Part shown: piece by piece, positions 46,135 to 57,903 of the stretch
How the letters are laid out: every line of letters starts with the position of its first letter
How positions within the stretch are numbered: position 1 is the first letter of the stretch
Translations under genes and position numbers: made by a program
Assembly: GCA_002633005.1 (NCBI GenBank)
Contig: NMRA01000459.1
Span: forward strand, 235,047-299,046
Reading direction: 5' to 3'
Origin: Phoronis australis
Lineage: Eukaryota > Phoronida > Phoronidae
Length of the DNA stretch: 64,000 nt
The notes under the pieces: generated by a model
What the model was told of the DNA's origin: nothing
What the model saw: the letters and a program-made list of their open reading frames with translations, nothing else
The model's database searches: none

Positions 46135-49100
46135 GAGCGGCCATTTGTAAATACGCCACCTTAACGGTGTGAAAAAGGCAAGAATTAGCTTCTGTGTTGG
46201 TGTTCCTTGTGAGGACAACTGTTGTTGACATTACCAATGGGAATTAGTAGTGTTACCTTATTGTCCTTTGTATCTATCTGCTCAACTGGACTCATCTTGG
46301 TTTTAAGTTCAGATCACTTTCCAACAATTAACAATCAATATTTTTCATTAGAATATCGTCTCATGTACAACGTAAATTTAGAGTCACTTTGATTGATTGT
46401 CTGTGTTTTGGCAATTACCACGAGACACTCATGGAGTGGAGGGTCCCTGTGGGGGAGTGTTCTTCGCTAAACTGCAGTAGGAATTGTCGTTTGCTGTTAA
46501 ATAAGATAATTGGAAACAACACGACTACGGAACAATTTCAATTTCATTTTGAGCTTAAATTATCTACAATTAAAGTACTGAATTATTAGTTCAGGTTAAC
46601 GACCAGGACGTTTTCATTAAGTCTGGCAAGATTCAAAAGAAACGTGCTTGTATTTTGGGTGCTGAAGTTCTTCGTAGGTTGGTATTGATACAGTTACTGA
46701 TGCTTTTAGGGAACTGAAAGTCCAGACTGTGAATTGGGCAGGGGGTTGTAATCAAAGGCCATCATTTAAAAGTGAAAATTCTAAAAACCTGGTTGACATG
46801 TTGGTGAACTTAATTTGAGCCGAGCTATTATTCTGAGGGTTAGTATCATCACTTCCCGTGGTACATGATATAAATTCCACACACAATCCCTGAAAACATC
46901 ATTGCCAACGGAGTCACCAAAGGCATTGTTTAATGTGGGTAATTTGTCATATGAGTTGGCGTCATATTCCTACTGAACTTTTGGCATGGACACCTTTCCA
47001 CATGGCACAAGGAGCCTCTTGGCACTTGGCTTGGACCTTAATGTTTTCGATTTTCCACTAATGCTGACTCCTCTCTACTTTGCCAGTGATTGCAGTTCCT
47101 TTTCGGAACTAGTGTATGTCATTTACTTTGAAGAATTCAATTTTCGCATTGTCTTCAAAGTGAATAAGCTATTGATGTAATATGGTGTAATATGTCAAAC
47201 ACACAGGCTTGATTTGGTTCATTTTTGTAGGTGGTTGTACATTTTGATTTTAATGTATGTTTGATTATCATTCCTCGATTGGGTTGTGGCTCTACACAGT
47301 AAATATTAAAGCAAAAATTAGGCTGTTGATGTATGTATATATTTTCTGTTGATTGATGTCGTTTTAACTTATTTCCATACTATTAATTAGTAATAGATTT
47401 TGCTTAGGTTCAGTTGGTAGTTACTGCCACTTGGGTGAGCAGCGTTGTATAGGTTTCTGTCTGCAGTACTAGTGGCAATTGCTGCTCTGGAGCACCACAT
47501 AGTTTGTGTACAGAGGCTGGACGATGATCAACAAATAGGCAGCGTAATGCAGTTTCTCATAGACTGCTCGGCTATGCATGCCTGTTCACAGCCTTATGTC
47601 AGCTCTTTGATACTGGTGCATGCCCTTATCAGACACTCAACACATGTCCTCACTGCTGATTTTACTTGCTCTTAAGGAAACCCTCGGTGCATGTTCAAAA
47701 TGTCTTTTTACATGTTCATAAGGAAACACTCTACACATATTCTAAGTCGCTGGTCTACATGTTACTGAGAAAACAATCGTCATTTGCTCAAGGGGCACAT
47801 TCCCCATGAAACAACAACAACCAGGGTATTATCAGATTGTTTGCTCTTTAATATTATGAATGAAAACGTTGGTCTTTTATGCACATAGCTAATAAGATTT
47901 TTTGCACACACTAAGAGTCTGTTCCAGTTGTTGTGTGTCCAGTTGTACCTAGTGTTATGAAAGGATTTACATGCAGACACGGCCTTGGTCTGAATGACAG
48001 GATGTGCTGGCATTGTGTCATGCTCTGACAAGAGCGAATGCTTAGTGTTCGCCAAAAAGTGTTGTTCGAAACCCTGGAATTTTTAGTACTTGCACATTTG
48101 AGTGGACTGAAACCTCCTTTATCATTGTCAGGTTTTTATTTTCTCTGCTAAGTGAAAAGCTAGTGCACCTAATTTTTAAACAGGGTCGGGCTGTGCACAG
48201 GCATTCATCTTGTTAGAATGACGTTTTACAATCTAAAAAGTGTCATTGTGTGGACCTCAGTGTCTTGAGACTGAATCTTAAATCAAGAACAGATAGTGTG
48301 TTTCTTTAGTTATGAGTTTTGAGAATAGTTGCTGGTTAGTAATGTGTCAGTTAATGTGTTATTTGTTGCATTGTTTTAAGGTTTGTATGTTGGTTGGAAT
48401 GTCTCCTCACACCAGGCTCAAGGGGTTCTGAAGAAACTTTTTGGGGATCTTTTGTGGACCTCTGATTAATGTACATTGAGTAAATTGGCGAGGTATTCGC
48501 AGCAAAGAGGCAAAATTAGTGTTTGGTGTTGATTCGTGTTTCAAAACAAATATTGCAACACAAAATGACTCTTCTGGAGGCCTCAGTTGACGACATTTGC
48601 TCCGATAGTGACTTTACCGCGTTTGGTGCACTTAAAATGCCTTGCTTCACAAAAATGTTTACGCCCATGAATTATCTCCCGTGTGGACCATCCCTGTTTT
48701 TTATCAGGTACAGAATACCAATATTCCTCTTGACAGCCTTGGAAACTTTTAGAACGAACAACCAAGTTCTGTGCCAGACCAAAGAACAATTAAAATGCCA
48801 TATTGTACATGTGTGTGCTTGTCTGGGAACATGTGCACGACGTTCGTGTGCGCCCCCTGAACACTACCGAACAGGGACTGCTCTCGTTATGTTAGGTATC
48901 CTTCATATTTAGATCACATGCACGTTAGTGTAGTTTGTGGTCATTGGACCTATTCCCCGACTGCAGTTCAGTTTTTGTACTTCGCGAAATGACAACTCAA
49001 TGTGTAAACAATAATGATGTGTGGATCACTTAATTCGTCGTAGTAATCTCGTCTTCTCTCTAATAACCCAACTTTTGTTGGTCCTTGGGAAGTGAATTTT

Positions 49101-49570
49101 GGCCACGCAAAGAAATGACGTTTCGTTATTGCTGGATACCATGCTCAGCCAATAAGTAAATTTACGCGCCGTCTGGTGGTCAATATGTAGAGCCCTGTCT
49201 TCAATGAGCCATAACGAATTGTCGGAGTTCATCCCAAGCACATCGGATATCGCAAACCTTTGGAACAAATAAGTTCCATAAATGTAAGTGGTCTAAGTCA
49301 AACGTTTTTCGTAATGCTAGGTTGGTGATGGTCACTTTATGTTAGATGGGTTGTAGCCACTTACTAATGTTCTTTACGATCAGATGGCCCAGCGGATCAC
49401 GGCGAAACTTTGAACCTTTATTTGCCTACAGTTGTTGTATGTAGTGTGGAAGTGTGCCGAGATGCTGAGGCGTTCAGTGCTAATGGAGTGCAAACGTCAA
49501 GATTTTCTTATTGCCAACTACTTTTTGTATATTTTGTGTTTTCAAGTTGAATAAATTATGGTTTGGTGCA
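46135..49570 (+). other. Probable 3' UTR of the long tetraspanin isoform
   Basis: No recognisable exon. A plus-strand AATAAA at 49550-49555 could end a 3.4-kb 3' UTR, though earlier cleavage is possible. The longest frame (48523-48912) has no family resemblance and no splice context. Confidence 0.35.
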
Positions 49571-50079
49571 ATTGCATTACGCGTTCTTTGATGCTTAGTG
49601 GGCCAGCCGCCAGGGATGTCGAACAAACTCGTACTGAACAATGCTCTGTAAACAGTATTCTCCAAAGCCCTGAAAAAATACTAGAGAACACTTTTCTAAG
49701 AGCTACTATAAATTTGCATGCTGACCGTGGAAGCGGGGGCCTCACGAACGTTTTTAAAGGATATCTCAAGATTTAGATTTTGTTGATCGCATAGTGTGTA
49801 CCAATTGGGTGTACATGCAACCGATAGTCGATTTGGTGACCTTTACGTCACTTTCAAACCCAACGAACTTTGCCGTATGGACGCGATATCTAAAGAAGTG
49901 GGTTTTAAGTTTTAGCGAGCTGTTTTGGGAGCAGCTGCCCAGTGCCAGTCGGTTCGTTGCAATGTCCAATTGAGTTTGTTTTCAAGAATAGGATCTACAG
50001 TATTTGGAGAGATCTTTTATCCAACGTGACCGTGGTCAGCTGGACCTAAACGACAGAACGCTGTAATGACATTTTTCAT

Positions 50080-51355
50080 ACTTCGGAAATGTGCTATGCC
50101 TTGCCATACCGAATACGAGAGAAAAATTGACGAAGTGGCGAGCAGTTGACTGGTAGTTTTTTAAATTTGAAACTGAAAGAAATCGTCTGTTTCAGTGGCA
50201 GAGAGCCATTTTGAATATTGCAATTAGTCTGTTTATCGCATTCCAAATGATTTCTTGTGTGTCTGTAAGCTCTCACTCACTTATCACCACAGCATCGCGT
50301 ACCAACACGATAGGCTTGTTTGCAAAGTTTAATTAGGCGAACGTGATACTAGATCAGAGCGTTATGTTGGAAAATTCTTGATTTTAACGCTACGTAACGA
50401 ACAAAATTTTGCTGAGTAACAAAAATGTAAACCCGATATCTTCGATCGTAATGAGTTCTGCAAAAGTAATTCTCAGATCTTACTTCAAACTGTCACGTGC
50501 AAGTTTTACGAATTTCAATGATCGATAAGTACTACTAACTGTTACTTTACCCCTTTAAATTAGTTACATGTAGGCACATGCGCCTATCTTTTCCAGACGT
50601 GAGTGAGGGGTGGTGAACGTGCGATAACATCTAGTTCTTTTGTTAACTGCCCAGCCCAGTCTTTTGTCCCGTATGATAACAAGCTGGCTAATTATCTCCC
50701 AGGCTTCAAAGGAAATGTATGGTGGTTGCACGCTATTACCGAACGCGTATGAACAGTCAAACCCAGTGCGTTGGTAATCCGTTTGGACACAATAGATTGG
50801 CTTAACTTCTGCTGTAGTTAGATGATTTTGGTGATTCAAAAACGGTACATGATCACCATTTGACGAGGAATTCAGAAATGCTATTGGTTTAAGCTCAAAT
50901 ATGTTATAACTTAACTTTCAGCCCAGTCCAGTCGGGCTACATACGATCTGATCGGAGATTAGAGCAATTATCGAACAAAAGAGCGCAGGCCCTCCAATCA
51001 TAAATGCCAGAATTAAGTTAATCAGTCGTGTAAAATATTAGCTTCGGGGGTAAACTTCCCAACTTCTTGTTGGGCTCTAAAATCGACCAAGTTGGGAGCA
51101 ACGGGATGTCGCCGTCATGTGACCTTTGACTTCAAGAAACTGACTGAGCTCATGCGCGCATTTATTATAAGTGGGAGGGAGATTAGAAACTCTGCGGTAA
51201 CCACTGAGTTTTTTCTTCGCGCGTATTTCAAAAATCGTGAATTTTGTTATTAGTTTGATGGAAATTTCCTCACAGGGAAAGTGTACTACTATGTTGCGAG
51301 ATACTTTCGTCACGGATTGTTTAAAAGATATTCACAATAAGCTTTCGCGTTCCAT
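50080..51355. repeat. Rearranged copies of the GGCATGGAACGCGAAA MITE
   Basis: Positions 50085-50250 match 21500-21745 (GAGCAGTTGACTGGTAG, TTTCAGTGGCAGAGAG, TTTATCGCATTCC). Positions 51230-51355 match the reverse complement of 20998-21130 (CTTTCGCGTTCCATGCC, TTTCCTCACAGGGAAAGTG). Between them lies unassigned sequence. Confidence 0.55.
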
Positions 51356-51489
51356 GCCTTAATTTTGTAGTCTAATTTCTCTGATAGTGTTTCATACAAA
51401 ATACATCAGTTCCTCACGACATTTGTTGAAAGTTCGTCAATAGTATCCGGCGGTTGACGTTATAGCGCTGCTGGATTACTAATAAGTAC

Positions 51490-54325
51490 GCTTATCATAG
51501 TCGGGTTCACTATGTCCAAATTTTGACATTCGTTGGAATTTTTGGGGGAAAGTGGAAACTATACATTTTTCGAAACCTCATGGAATGACGAATCAGAAAA
51601 TAATTGATTCCATTTTTTCGGTGGCCATCTTGGCGGCCATCTTGGATTTTCAAAAATGGCGCCTGTAAAATGGATTTTGCCCATTATATCCGCCCTTGGG
51701 TCACTGAGAATGTTAGTTTTTATGGCTACATCTGCACTTCTGAAGTCAATGAATTGGAAATTTTAATTTTATTCAGTGGCGGCCATATTGATGGCCATCT
51801 TGAAATTTCACAAATGGCGCCCGTAAAATACATTTTGCTCAGTATTTCTGCTCTTGGGTCACTTAGAATGTTAGTTTTATTAAATGGCTGCACCCACATT
51901 TTGTGGGGTAAGGAATTGAAAAACACCATTTCTAAAATGATTCATATAATCTAAATGGTTTTAATAGCAGATACGAACCCCCAGAATATTTAAAGGAATC
52001 ACAGAAACGCAGACTAACCTACATGTATATTTACAGTGTATGATCTATATCTTTTTGAAAAGACATTTGACACATATCTTTTGAAGATTTCGTTGTTACA
52101 TGTATATCCACTGCTCACTTTGGAATCCAGTTCTCCTCTACTCAATGGAAATGCATTTTGCCTTTGACAGTCGGAGGGCAGATAAGCTTGGCAGTAACCA
52201 GGCTGAGGATCAATGGCGAGAACAACTGTTGTAGCCTGCTGGGCAAATCGACCAGAAACCTGCTATCAGCCACTATGAATTCACCCTAATACCAAGACCA
52301 ACCTTTGCTACCAGTGGGGCAATGCTTTAATGCACAGACAAATCGAACCGAATTCCGCACCTCCTGCAGAAACTTTCCGAAGCAAACGTCTTAGAACAGG
52401 ACAGTCCTCAAGCTACAAGAGAGGTTTTAGACCCAGAAAACATGTAACCAAGTAACAACATCCAATGAGTGTGTTCACCCAAGCCACAGAACTGCACGTG
52501 TGGATAGTATGGACGTGATTTTCTTAACTAGAGATTATGACGATGTCATTCTGGTATTTGACACCCACAAAGACAACTCTTTGAAACAAGCCACAAGATA
52601 AAAAAGGAGGCAGAGAAAGGGTCAAGTACAGTACCAGATAAGAGATGAGACTTACATAAAGAGCATCCCAATGAGCCGTTTCCTCTCCCATGACCAAAAA
52701 AGGCTCAACTTACTGAATATCTGTCTGCAAAGACACTTGAATATAACCAAGACTCTGCCAAGATAGCCATTACTTCAGCTTCAGGATGCACAAAGAACAA
52801 CCGACGTGATCTACGCTTAGAAGAAAACGATGACGAAAATGCAGATGTATTGCTAATACACTGTACATCATGCAGTTCTGGCATCACATCAAAAGGTCCG
52901 TGATTCTCAGGTGATGTTTTGTTCACCTGACATAGATTTACTGGTACTCGTCACTGCCTATTATGACAGGCTTCTCAGAAATACTTCAGTCCCCATGTCA
53001 TCTGGGATTGTGGACGTGAATCCATTATGGACAATATTAGGTGTTGTCCGGCCGGGCAAAGGCTTTTCCTGCTTTCCATGCTTTTACATGGACAGACAAC
53101 ACTGGTCCATTCTATAGGTTGAATATATATTTGAAGGCAAACACCGATGATATCAATACACAGCAGACTTTTTGTACTGCTTATGAAGCAACAGGTGAAC
53201 CTCTCCTCACAGTAGCCCCTTTTACATGTGCATACTCACCACAGGGTATAGACACAAATAGCATCCCAGAGCTGAGATGGTACCTCTTCTGTGAACACTT
53301 AGTATGGCTGACAGCGGCAAAGGTCCACCAACCATTGGTGCTTTGAAATAGCATGTGCTGAGGGTGTTTATTAAAGTCAGAGTGTGGGGCCAGGCAGTCA
53401 TTGCTCGCGGGCAGGATTTCCTTGACCCATTGCAGAATGAATTTACAAGGACAAAGATGACCAGCTGAAACACTCACAACTGAGGAGCTTCCGGCGCCAG
53501 AGGCTATCATTGAGATGGTTAGATGCCAATGCAAAAACAATTCCTCTTCCCAAAGATGCTCTCGCCGATCAAAAGACCTATCTTACACAGATCTATGTCC
53601 GTATAGTGCAGAATATCAGAACAGTGATGATGATGTGATTCTGGTGACAATGATGGTTATAGTAATGATCTATAGACTGATTTCAAAGTTTTGAAAGACT
53701 ATTGACACTACAAAAAACATACTTTCGTGTTTTTCAAACGTAAATAAGTTGTTTAGGTACTGGTTTAGTTTTAAGTGTCTTGAAGGAAACAAGCTCCGAA
53801 CAAAATATACAAGAAAGTAAGATAGTGATCATATGTGTCGGATTACATGAAGAATGCATTTAGAAAATGTGGCTGCTCATAAATGGGGTTTTGATTATGT
53901 TTCTCATTTAATAAGTTGCATTTCCAGATATCTTGACCACAAAAATGTGGGTGCAGCCAATAAAACTAACATTCTAAGTGACCCAAGAGCAAAGATACTG
54001 AGGAAAATGTATTTTAGGGGTGCTATTTTTAAAAATCCAAGATGGCCGCCAAGATGGCGCCCAAAAATTAAAATTTCCAATTCCTTGATCTTAGAAATTC
54101 AAGTGTAGCCATAAAAAAACAACATTCTAAGTGACCCATAAGCGGATATATTCGGCAAAATCCATTTTACCGGCGCCACTTTTGAAAATCCAAGATGGCC
54201 GCTAAAAATGGAATCAATTATTTTCTGATTTGTCATTCCATGAGGTTTCCAAAAATGTATAGTTTCCACTTTCCCAAAAAAATTCCAACAAAATTAGACA
54301 ACAAACCTGACTATCAGACAGATTA
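51490..54325. mobile_element. Composite transposon with ~400-bp inverted arms
   Basis: The arm at about 51525-51925 is reverse-complementary to about 53935-54310. Paired phrases include GGAAAGTGGAAACTATACAT, AACCTCATGGAATGAC, AATAATTGATTCCATTTTT, GGGTCACTTAGAATGTTAG and TGGCTGCACCCACATTTT. Each arm holds two diverged internal sub-repeats. Ends near ATAGTC(G/A)GGTT are inferred from where similarity stops. The interior carries a decayed plus-strand protein gene (52500-53640). The transposon superfamily is not determined. Confidence 0.8.
52500..53640 (+). pseudogene. Decayed transposon-encoded protein (Cys-tail, 'TDLLVLL / HAFTGCD / LRWYLF' type)
   Basis: Several frames with stops and shifts carry, in order: MDVIFLTRDYDDVILVFDTH (52509 on), YIKSIPMSRFLSHDQKRLN, ENADVLLIHC, SPDIDLLVLVTAYYDRL (52920 on), FHAFTWTDNTGPFYRLN (53065 on), SIPELRWYLFCEHL (53260 on) and LPAPEAIIEMVRCQCKN with SQRCSRRS and YTDLCPY (53488 on). 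From memory this order resembles a family of large uncharacterised proteins abundant in coral, sponge and other invertebrate genomes, which end in a cysteine-rich tail. Its biochemical role is unknown to me. The copy is clearly non-functional. Confidence 0.65.
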
Positions 54326-54938
54326 ACGTAGACAATGAAAAAGCTGGACTATGTAAACATTGGTTTGTCAACTTTCTTCCCTTGCTATCGCTGTCAAGCT
54401 GCTAACGACACGGCTGTATCCCGACTAGCGGATGACGGTGAATTGGGCGGAACACTCATCGTTGGGTGCGTAACCTAAATATCTTTTCAATTCTTTAGCA
54501 ATCAGGCATTCTGATGGCATTCATAGCAAGCTTCAACCGTATCGCCAATCAAGAAATTCACCAAGTGTAGAACCAAAAAGGTGTCGCTTTTCGGCCGAAT
54601 AACGGCCCTTGGCGGACAAGCCCTCAGAAAGTCGCAACGTTTTCGCCAGGGAACTTTATCTTGGTTTCTCGACCATTCGGACTATCGATCAGATGTCCAT
54701 TTATTTTTTCCTTTATCTGTGTGCATAACGTAAAATTGCCGTGGGGACTTGACAGGGACCTCAGGGGACTCACACTCCACTGATTTATCCACATTAATTT
54801 GAAAACGCTTTGCCCAGTCAAACATTGTGTGTCATAAAAGAGATAATCATACCAGCAGCTGACGCAGCAAGTAGAACTACTCTCGTTTATTACATTGGTG
54901 TAGACTCACAGTTGAACTGTGGTTTTCTATAGACCCCA

Positions 54939-55705
54939 CAGTGGCGGATCTAGGATATCACAAGGGGGGGCCCAACATTTTGTCCGGCTGTAAGCATTTA
55001 CGCAAACTGAACCACGATTGTAGATGCGCATAGCACCGAATGGAGGGAGGTCGGGAGGGGGGTTTGCCCAGGAAATTTTTCTGTTTTTACCTCTAAAAAT
55101 CAAGCATTTTCCTTGATTCCTGAAGTATTATTCAAGAAAAAAAAAAAAAAAAAAAAAAACACAGAGAACGNNNNNNNNNNNNNNNNNNNNNNNNNNNNNN
55201 NNNNNNNNNNNNNNNNNNNNNNNNNNNNNNNNNNNNNNNNNNNNNNNNNNNNNNNNNNNNNNNNNNNNNNNNNNNNNNNNNNNNNNNNNNNNNNNNNNNN
55301 NNNNNNNNNNNNNNNNNNNNNNNNNNNNNNNNNNNNNNNNNNNNNNNNNNNNNNNNNNNNNNNNNNNNNNNNNNNNNNNNNNNNNNNNNNNNNNNNNNNN
55401 NNNNNNNNNNNNNNNNNNNNNNNNNNNNNNNNNNNNNNNNNNNNNNNNNNNNNNNNNNNNNNNNNNNNNNNNNNNNNNNNNNNNNNNNNNNNNNNNNNNN
55501 NNNNNNNNNNNNNNNNNNNNNNNNNNNNNNNNNNNNNNNNNNNNNNNNNNNNNNNNNNNNNNNNNNNNNNNNNNNNNNNNNNNNNNNNNNNNNNNNNNNN
55601 NNNNNNNNNNNNNNNNNNNNNCTACGCTCTTACTGTTTTATTTTTTTTGCGGCAGCTAAGGGGGGGGCCCGGGCCCCCTGGGCCCCCCCCCTAAATCCGC
55701 CTATG
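54939..55705. mobile_element. CAGTGGCGG-type inverted-repeat element interrupted by the assembly gap
   Basis: It begins CAGTGGCGGATCTAGG and ends CCTAAATCCGCCTATG, imperfect inverted ends. It is flanked by CCCCA at 54934-54938 and 55706-55710, a possible 5-bp duplication. Long G and C runs and a 24-bp A run border the N gap, which probably explains the failed assembly. Confidence 0.65.
55171..55621. other. Assembly gap (451 N)
   Basis: Unresolved bases. The open frame that appears to cross it is an artefact. Confidence 1.
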
Positions 55706-56603
55706 CCCCAAGACCGTCCCGAGTTGCACCATACATGTATACCAACTCCGGACGGTCTCTCACGACGATTAAGCGTTATGTGTGCTAATGGTCCATCTAG
55801 ATTTCGAGAAATGTTTTAAGCCTGGGAACATTCAATGAGTCTAGCTCATGCCATGAAGCGTTGTCTGCCTTATATACGATATTCCCGCAGTGAAATCCGA
55901 AATCATTGCCCATACCGCTTAGCGTGACTGGTGGCGCCGGCCTAGCGAACGATTTACGGACTTCTATCGACAATGTAGGGCCAACTATGTCAATGTTGGC
56001 ATACCACAAAAGTAAGTGGTAACCATGCAGCCAGTAAAAAGACCTTTTTCAGCTAATGTCCATCGCAATCGACTTCGCGCTTGCCAAAAATGCAATCATG
56101 TTTCCTGACTGTATCATTGACTTCCTTATTTGGAAAGTCACGTGACTTGACTGACCCCATAGGGAACGAAATATTCAGTACAATAAATATGCATACCCAG
56201 AAAGAGCCAAGAGGCATTGTATCTGGGTTAAATAAATACAAAGAAACCTATATAAAATTATACACAAATACATAAGTTAATAAACTGATATTAAGATTAC
56301 AATGACATATGATTACAAATATAAATAAATCATTTTAATACACAATAAGTTAGATCGACTCACACACAAAAAAATAAAATTAAAAAGAAATTTTGATAAT
56401 CAGTATTTCGAATAAAATCTTATTTTCATTTAGGTCGAGTTCTTTACTGTCGCATCATTGCCACGGAAGACAACAAACTCACAACAGCTGCGCACTATTC
56501 GGGCGATGAGAGTGCCTATAACTGTATTTCCGCAGCCAGTGGACCTGTTGGCAACATGGAATTAAACCCCAAACACGATTATGTGATCATGAATGGACAA
56601 ACC

Positions 56604-56768
56604 CAGTGGCGGACTTAGGGGGGGAGGCAATGGTGGATATGCTCCCCCTTAAAATTCTTCCAGGCCAATTGACAGTTCGGTGGTGCGAATGTCTGCCGGG
56701 CAAGATCCTGGCTATATTTTGCTCTAGCCCCTCTAAATCAAAGTCCTGGATCCTCCCCTGAAAACTGT
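56604..56768. mobile_element. Second CAGTGGCGG-type element
   Basis: It starts CAGTGGCGGACTTAGGGGGG. The other end, read on the minus strand, starts CAGTTTTCAGGGGAGGATCC, so the ends are only loosely inverted. It is about 165 bp with no coding capacity. Confidence 0.45.
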
Positions 56769-57815
56769 GCTCTACGTTATTGGAAGTGCAAGCAGCCTTC
56801 GTTGCTAAGTTTCTAGACGTCATTTCTATGACCTATCGTGAGAGCCGTCTAGTCTGATCAGCCGGGTACTGGTCAGCTATGTAAATCATGGGCAAAAGGG
56901 GGCGCTAAATATCTAATACTCATTGATTGCTTCAACGTCAAGATTCATCGCCGCCAACCTACTTATTCCGGTTCGAGGTTTACAATTTCGGCTTGACCTA
57001 CATGTAATTAGAAATGCCGAGGCCTGAGAACTTGAGCTGGGCACAGTAGTTGTGTTGATCGTGGGTTTACTATGTGTGACGCACTTCGCCACATCTCAGT
57101 ACTGGGGTACTGGTGATTGTTTGTGAATGACTTGTACTTGTGGAGTTAAGATCAACGAACAATAACAGCCTTCCCAAGAGTCTTCCTAAAACTAAGTATT
57201 CTTTGTTTTGAGTTGATCTGGAATAAAACGCAGTACCAGCACCGCTACATGTCAATGGTTATAATGAAGACAAATTCACTAACAACAACGTTTCCACAAC
57301 TGATTCAACACTTCTCAAAAGACTACTCTCCTCTTTTAAATTTTGATTCTATTTCTAGAATGAAATATTGGTATTTTTCAACACGAAAAACCTTATATTA
57401 AGCACAAAACTTCATTACTGAAAATTTTGTGGGTGGAAACATTTTCCCACTACCCTATTTACAGCAGCTTTGTTGTGCCAGTATGTTATGGATCCCTTGC
57501 TTCTCGTTTTCTGTCTCTGCCACCATATTTTTTCCCAATAATTCACTTACGTGATTATTGGTGCTGGGCACTGATCACACACATGTCCACCACAGCGAAC
57601 AAGATAACGTGTTTATTGGGAAGCCGGTTTACCCAGTCGCGAATACTAAAATGAGTTGCATGGCATCCAACTACGTCATGCGACCACGTGACGACTCACT
57701 CTGGGAGTGGCAGCAGTGTTGGATAGGTTTGCGCCGAATTGCAGCACCGAATTGAGTCTCGTCCTTTGTGTCGATTTTCTGTCTGTTGACACCTGTCGGA
57801 AGGAACATCTCCAAT

Positions 57816-57903
57816 ATGGGTGAATGGCAAAATGGTCTTTGTGGATGCTTCAACAATTTCGGATTGTGCATCGTGACATATTTCGTGCCATGCTACACAT
57901 TTG
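57816..57903 (+). CDS. First coding exon of a PLAC8-family (cornifelin-like) protein, partial
   Basis: It opens with ATG and encodes MGEWQNGLCGCFNNFGLCIV followed by TYFVPCYTF. It ends TTTG|GTAAGTC, a strong donor in phase 1. The pattern W-x-x-G-L-C-x-C-F-x-x-x-x-x-C-x-x-x-x-x-x-P-C matches the start of PLAC8-family proteins, small cysteine-rich membrane-associated proteins. Vertebrate members are placenta-specific 8 and cornifelin, and plant members are cell-number regulators. The family normally continues with an alanine/glycine-rich hydrophobic stretch and a second Cys cluster. I could not find those exons in the remaining 6 kb, so they probably lie beyond the window or the copy is truncated. 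Confidence 0.75.

Noticed and set aside
48523-48912. 129-codon open frame on the plus strand
   Set aside because: No family resemblance, no splice context and in the probable tetraspanin 3' UTR. Length alone is expected by chance in this much sequence.
55113-55694. 193-codon open frame
   Set aside because: Almost all of it is the N gap, flanked by poly-Lys from an A run and Gly/Pro from G/C runs.
55797-56009. Minus-strand 70-codon frame (contains LSGMGNDFGFHCGN)
   Set aside because: Composition looks protein-like, but I recognise no family and found no matching splice partner. It may be an exon and is worth a database search.
56437-56603. Possible plus-strand exon after a TTTCATTTAG acceptor (contains RVLYCRIIATEDNK)
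   Set aside because: The frame runs into a transposon end and a stop, with no donor and no recognised homology.
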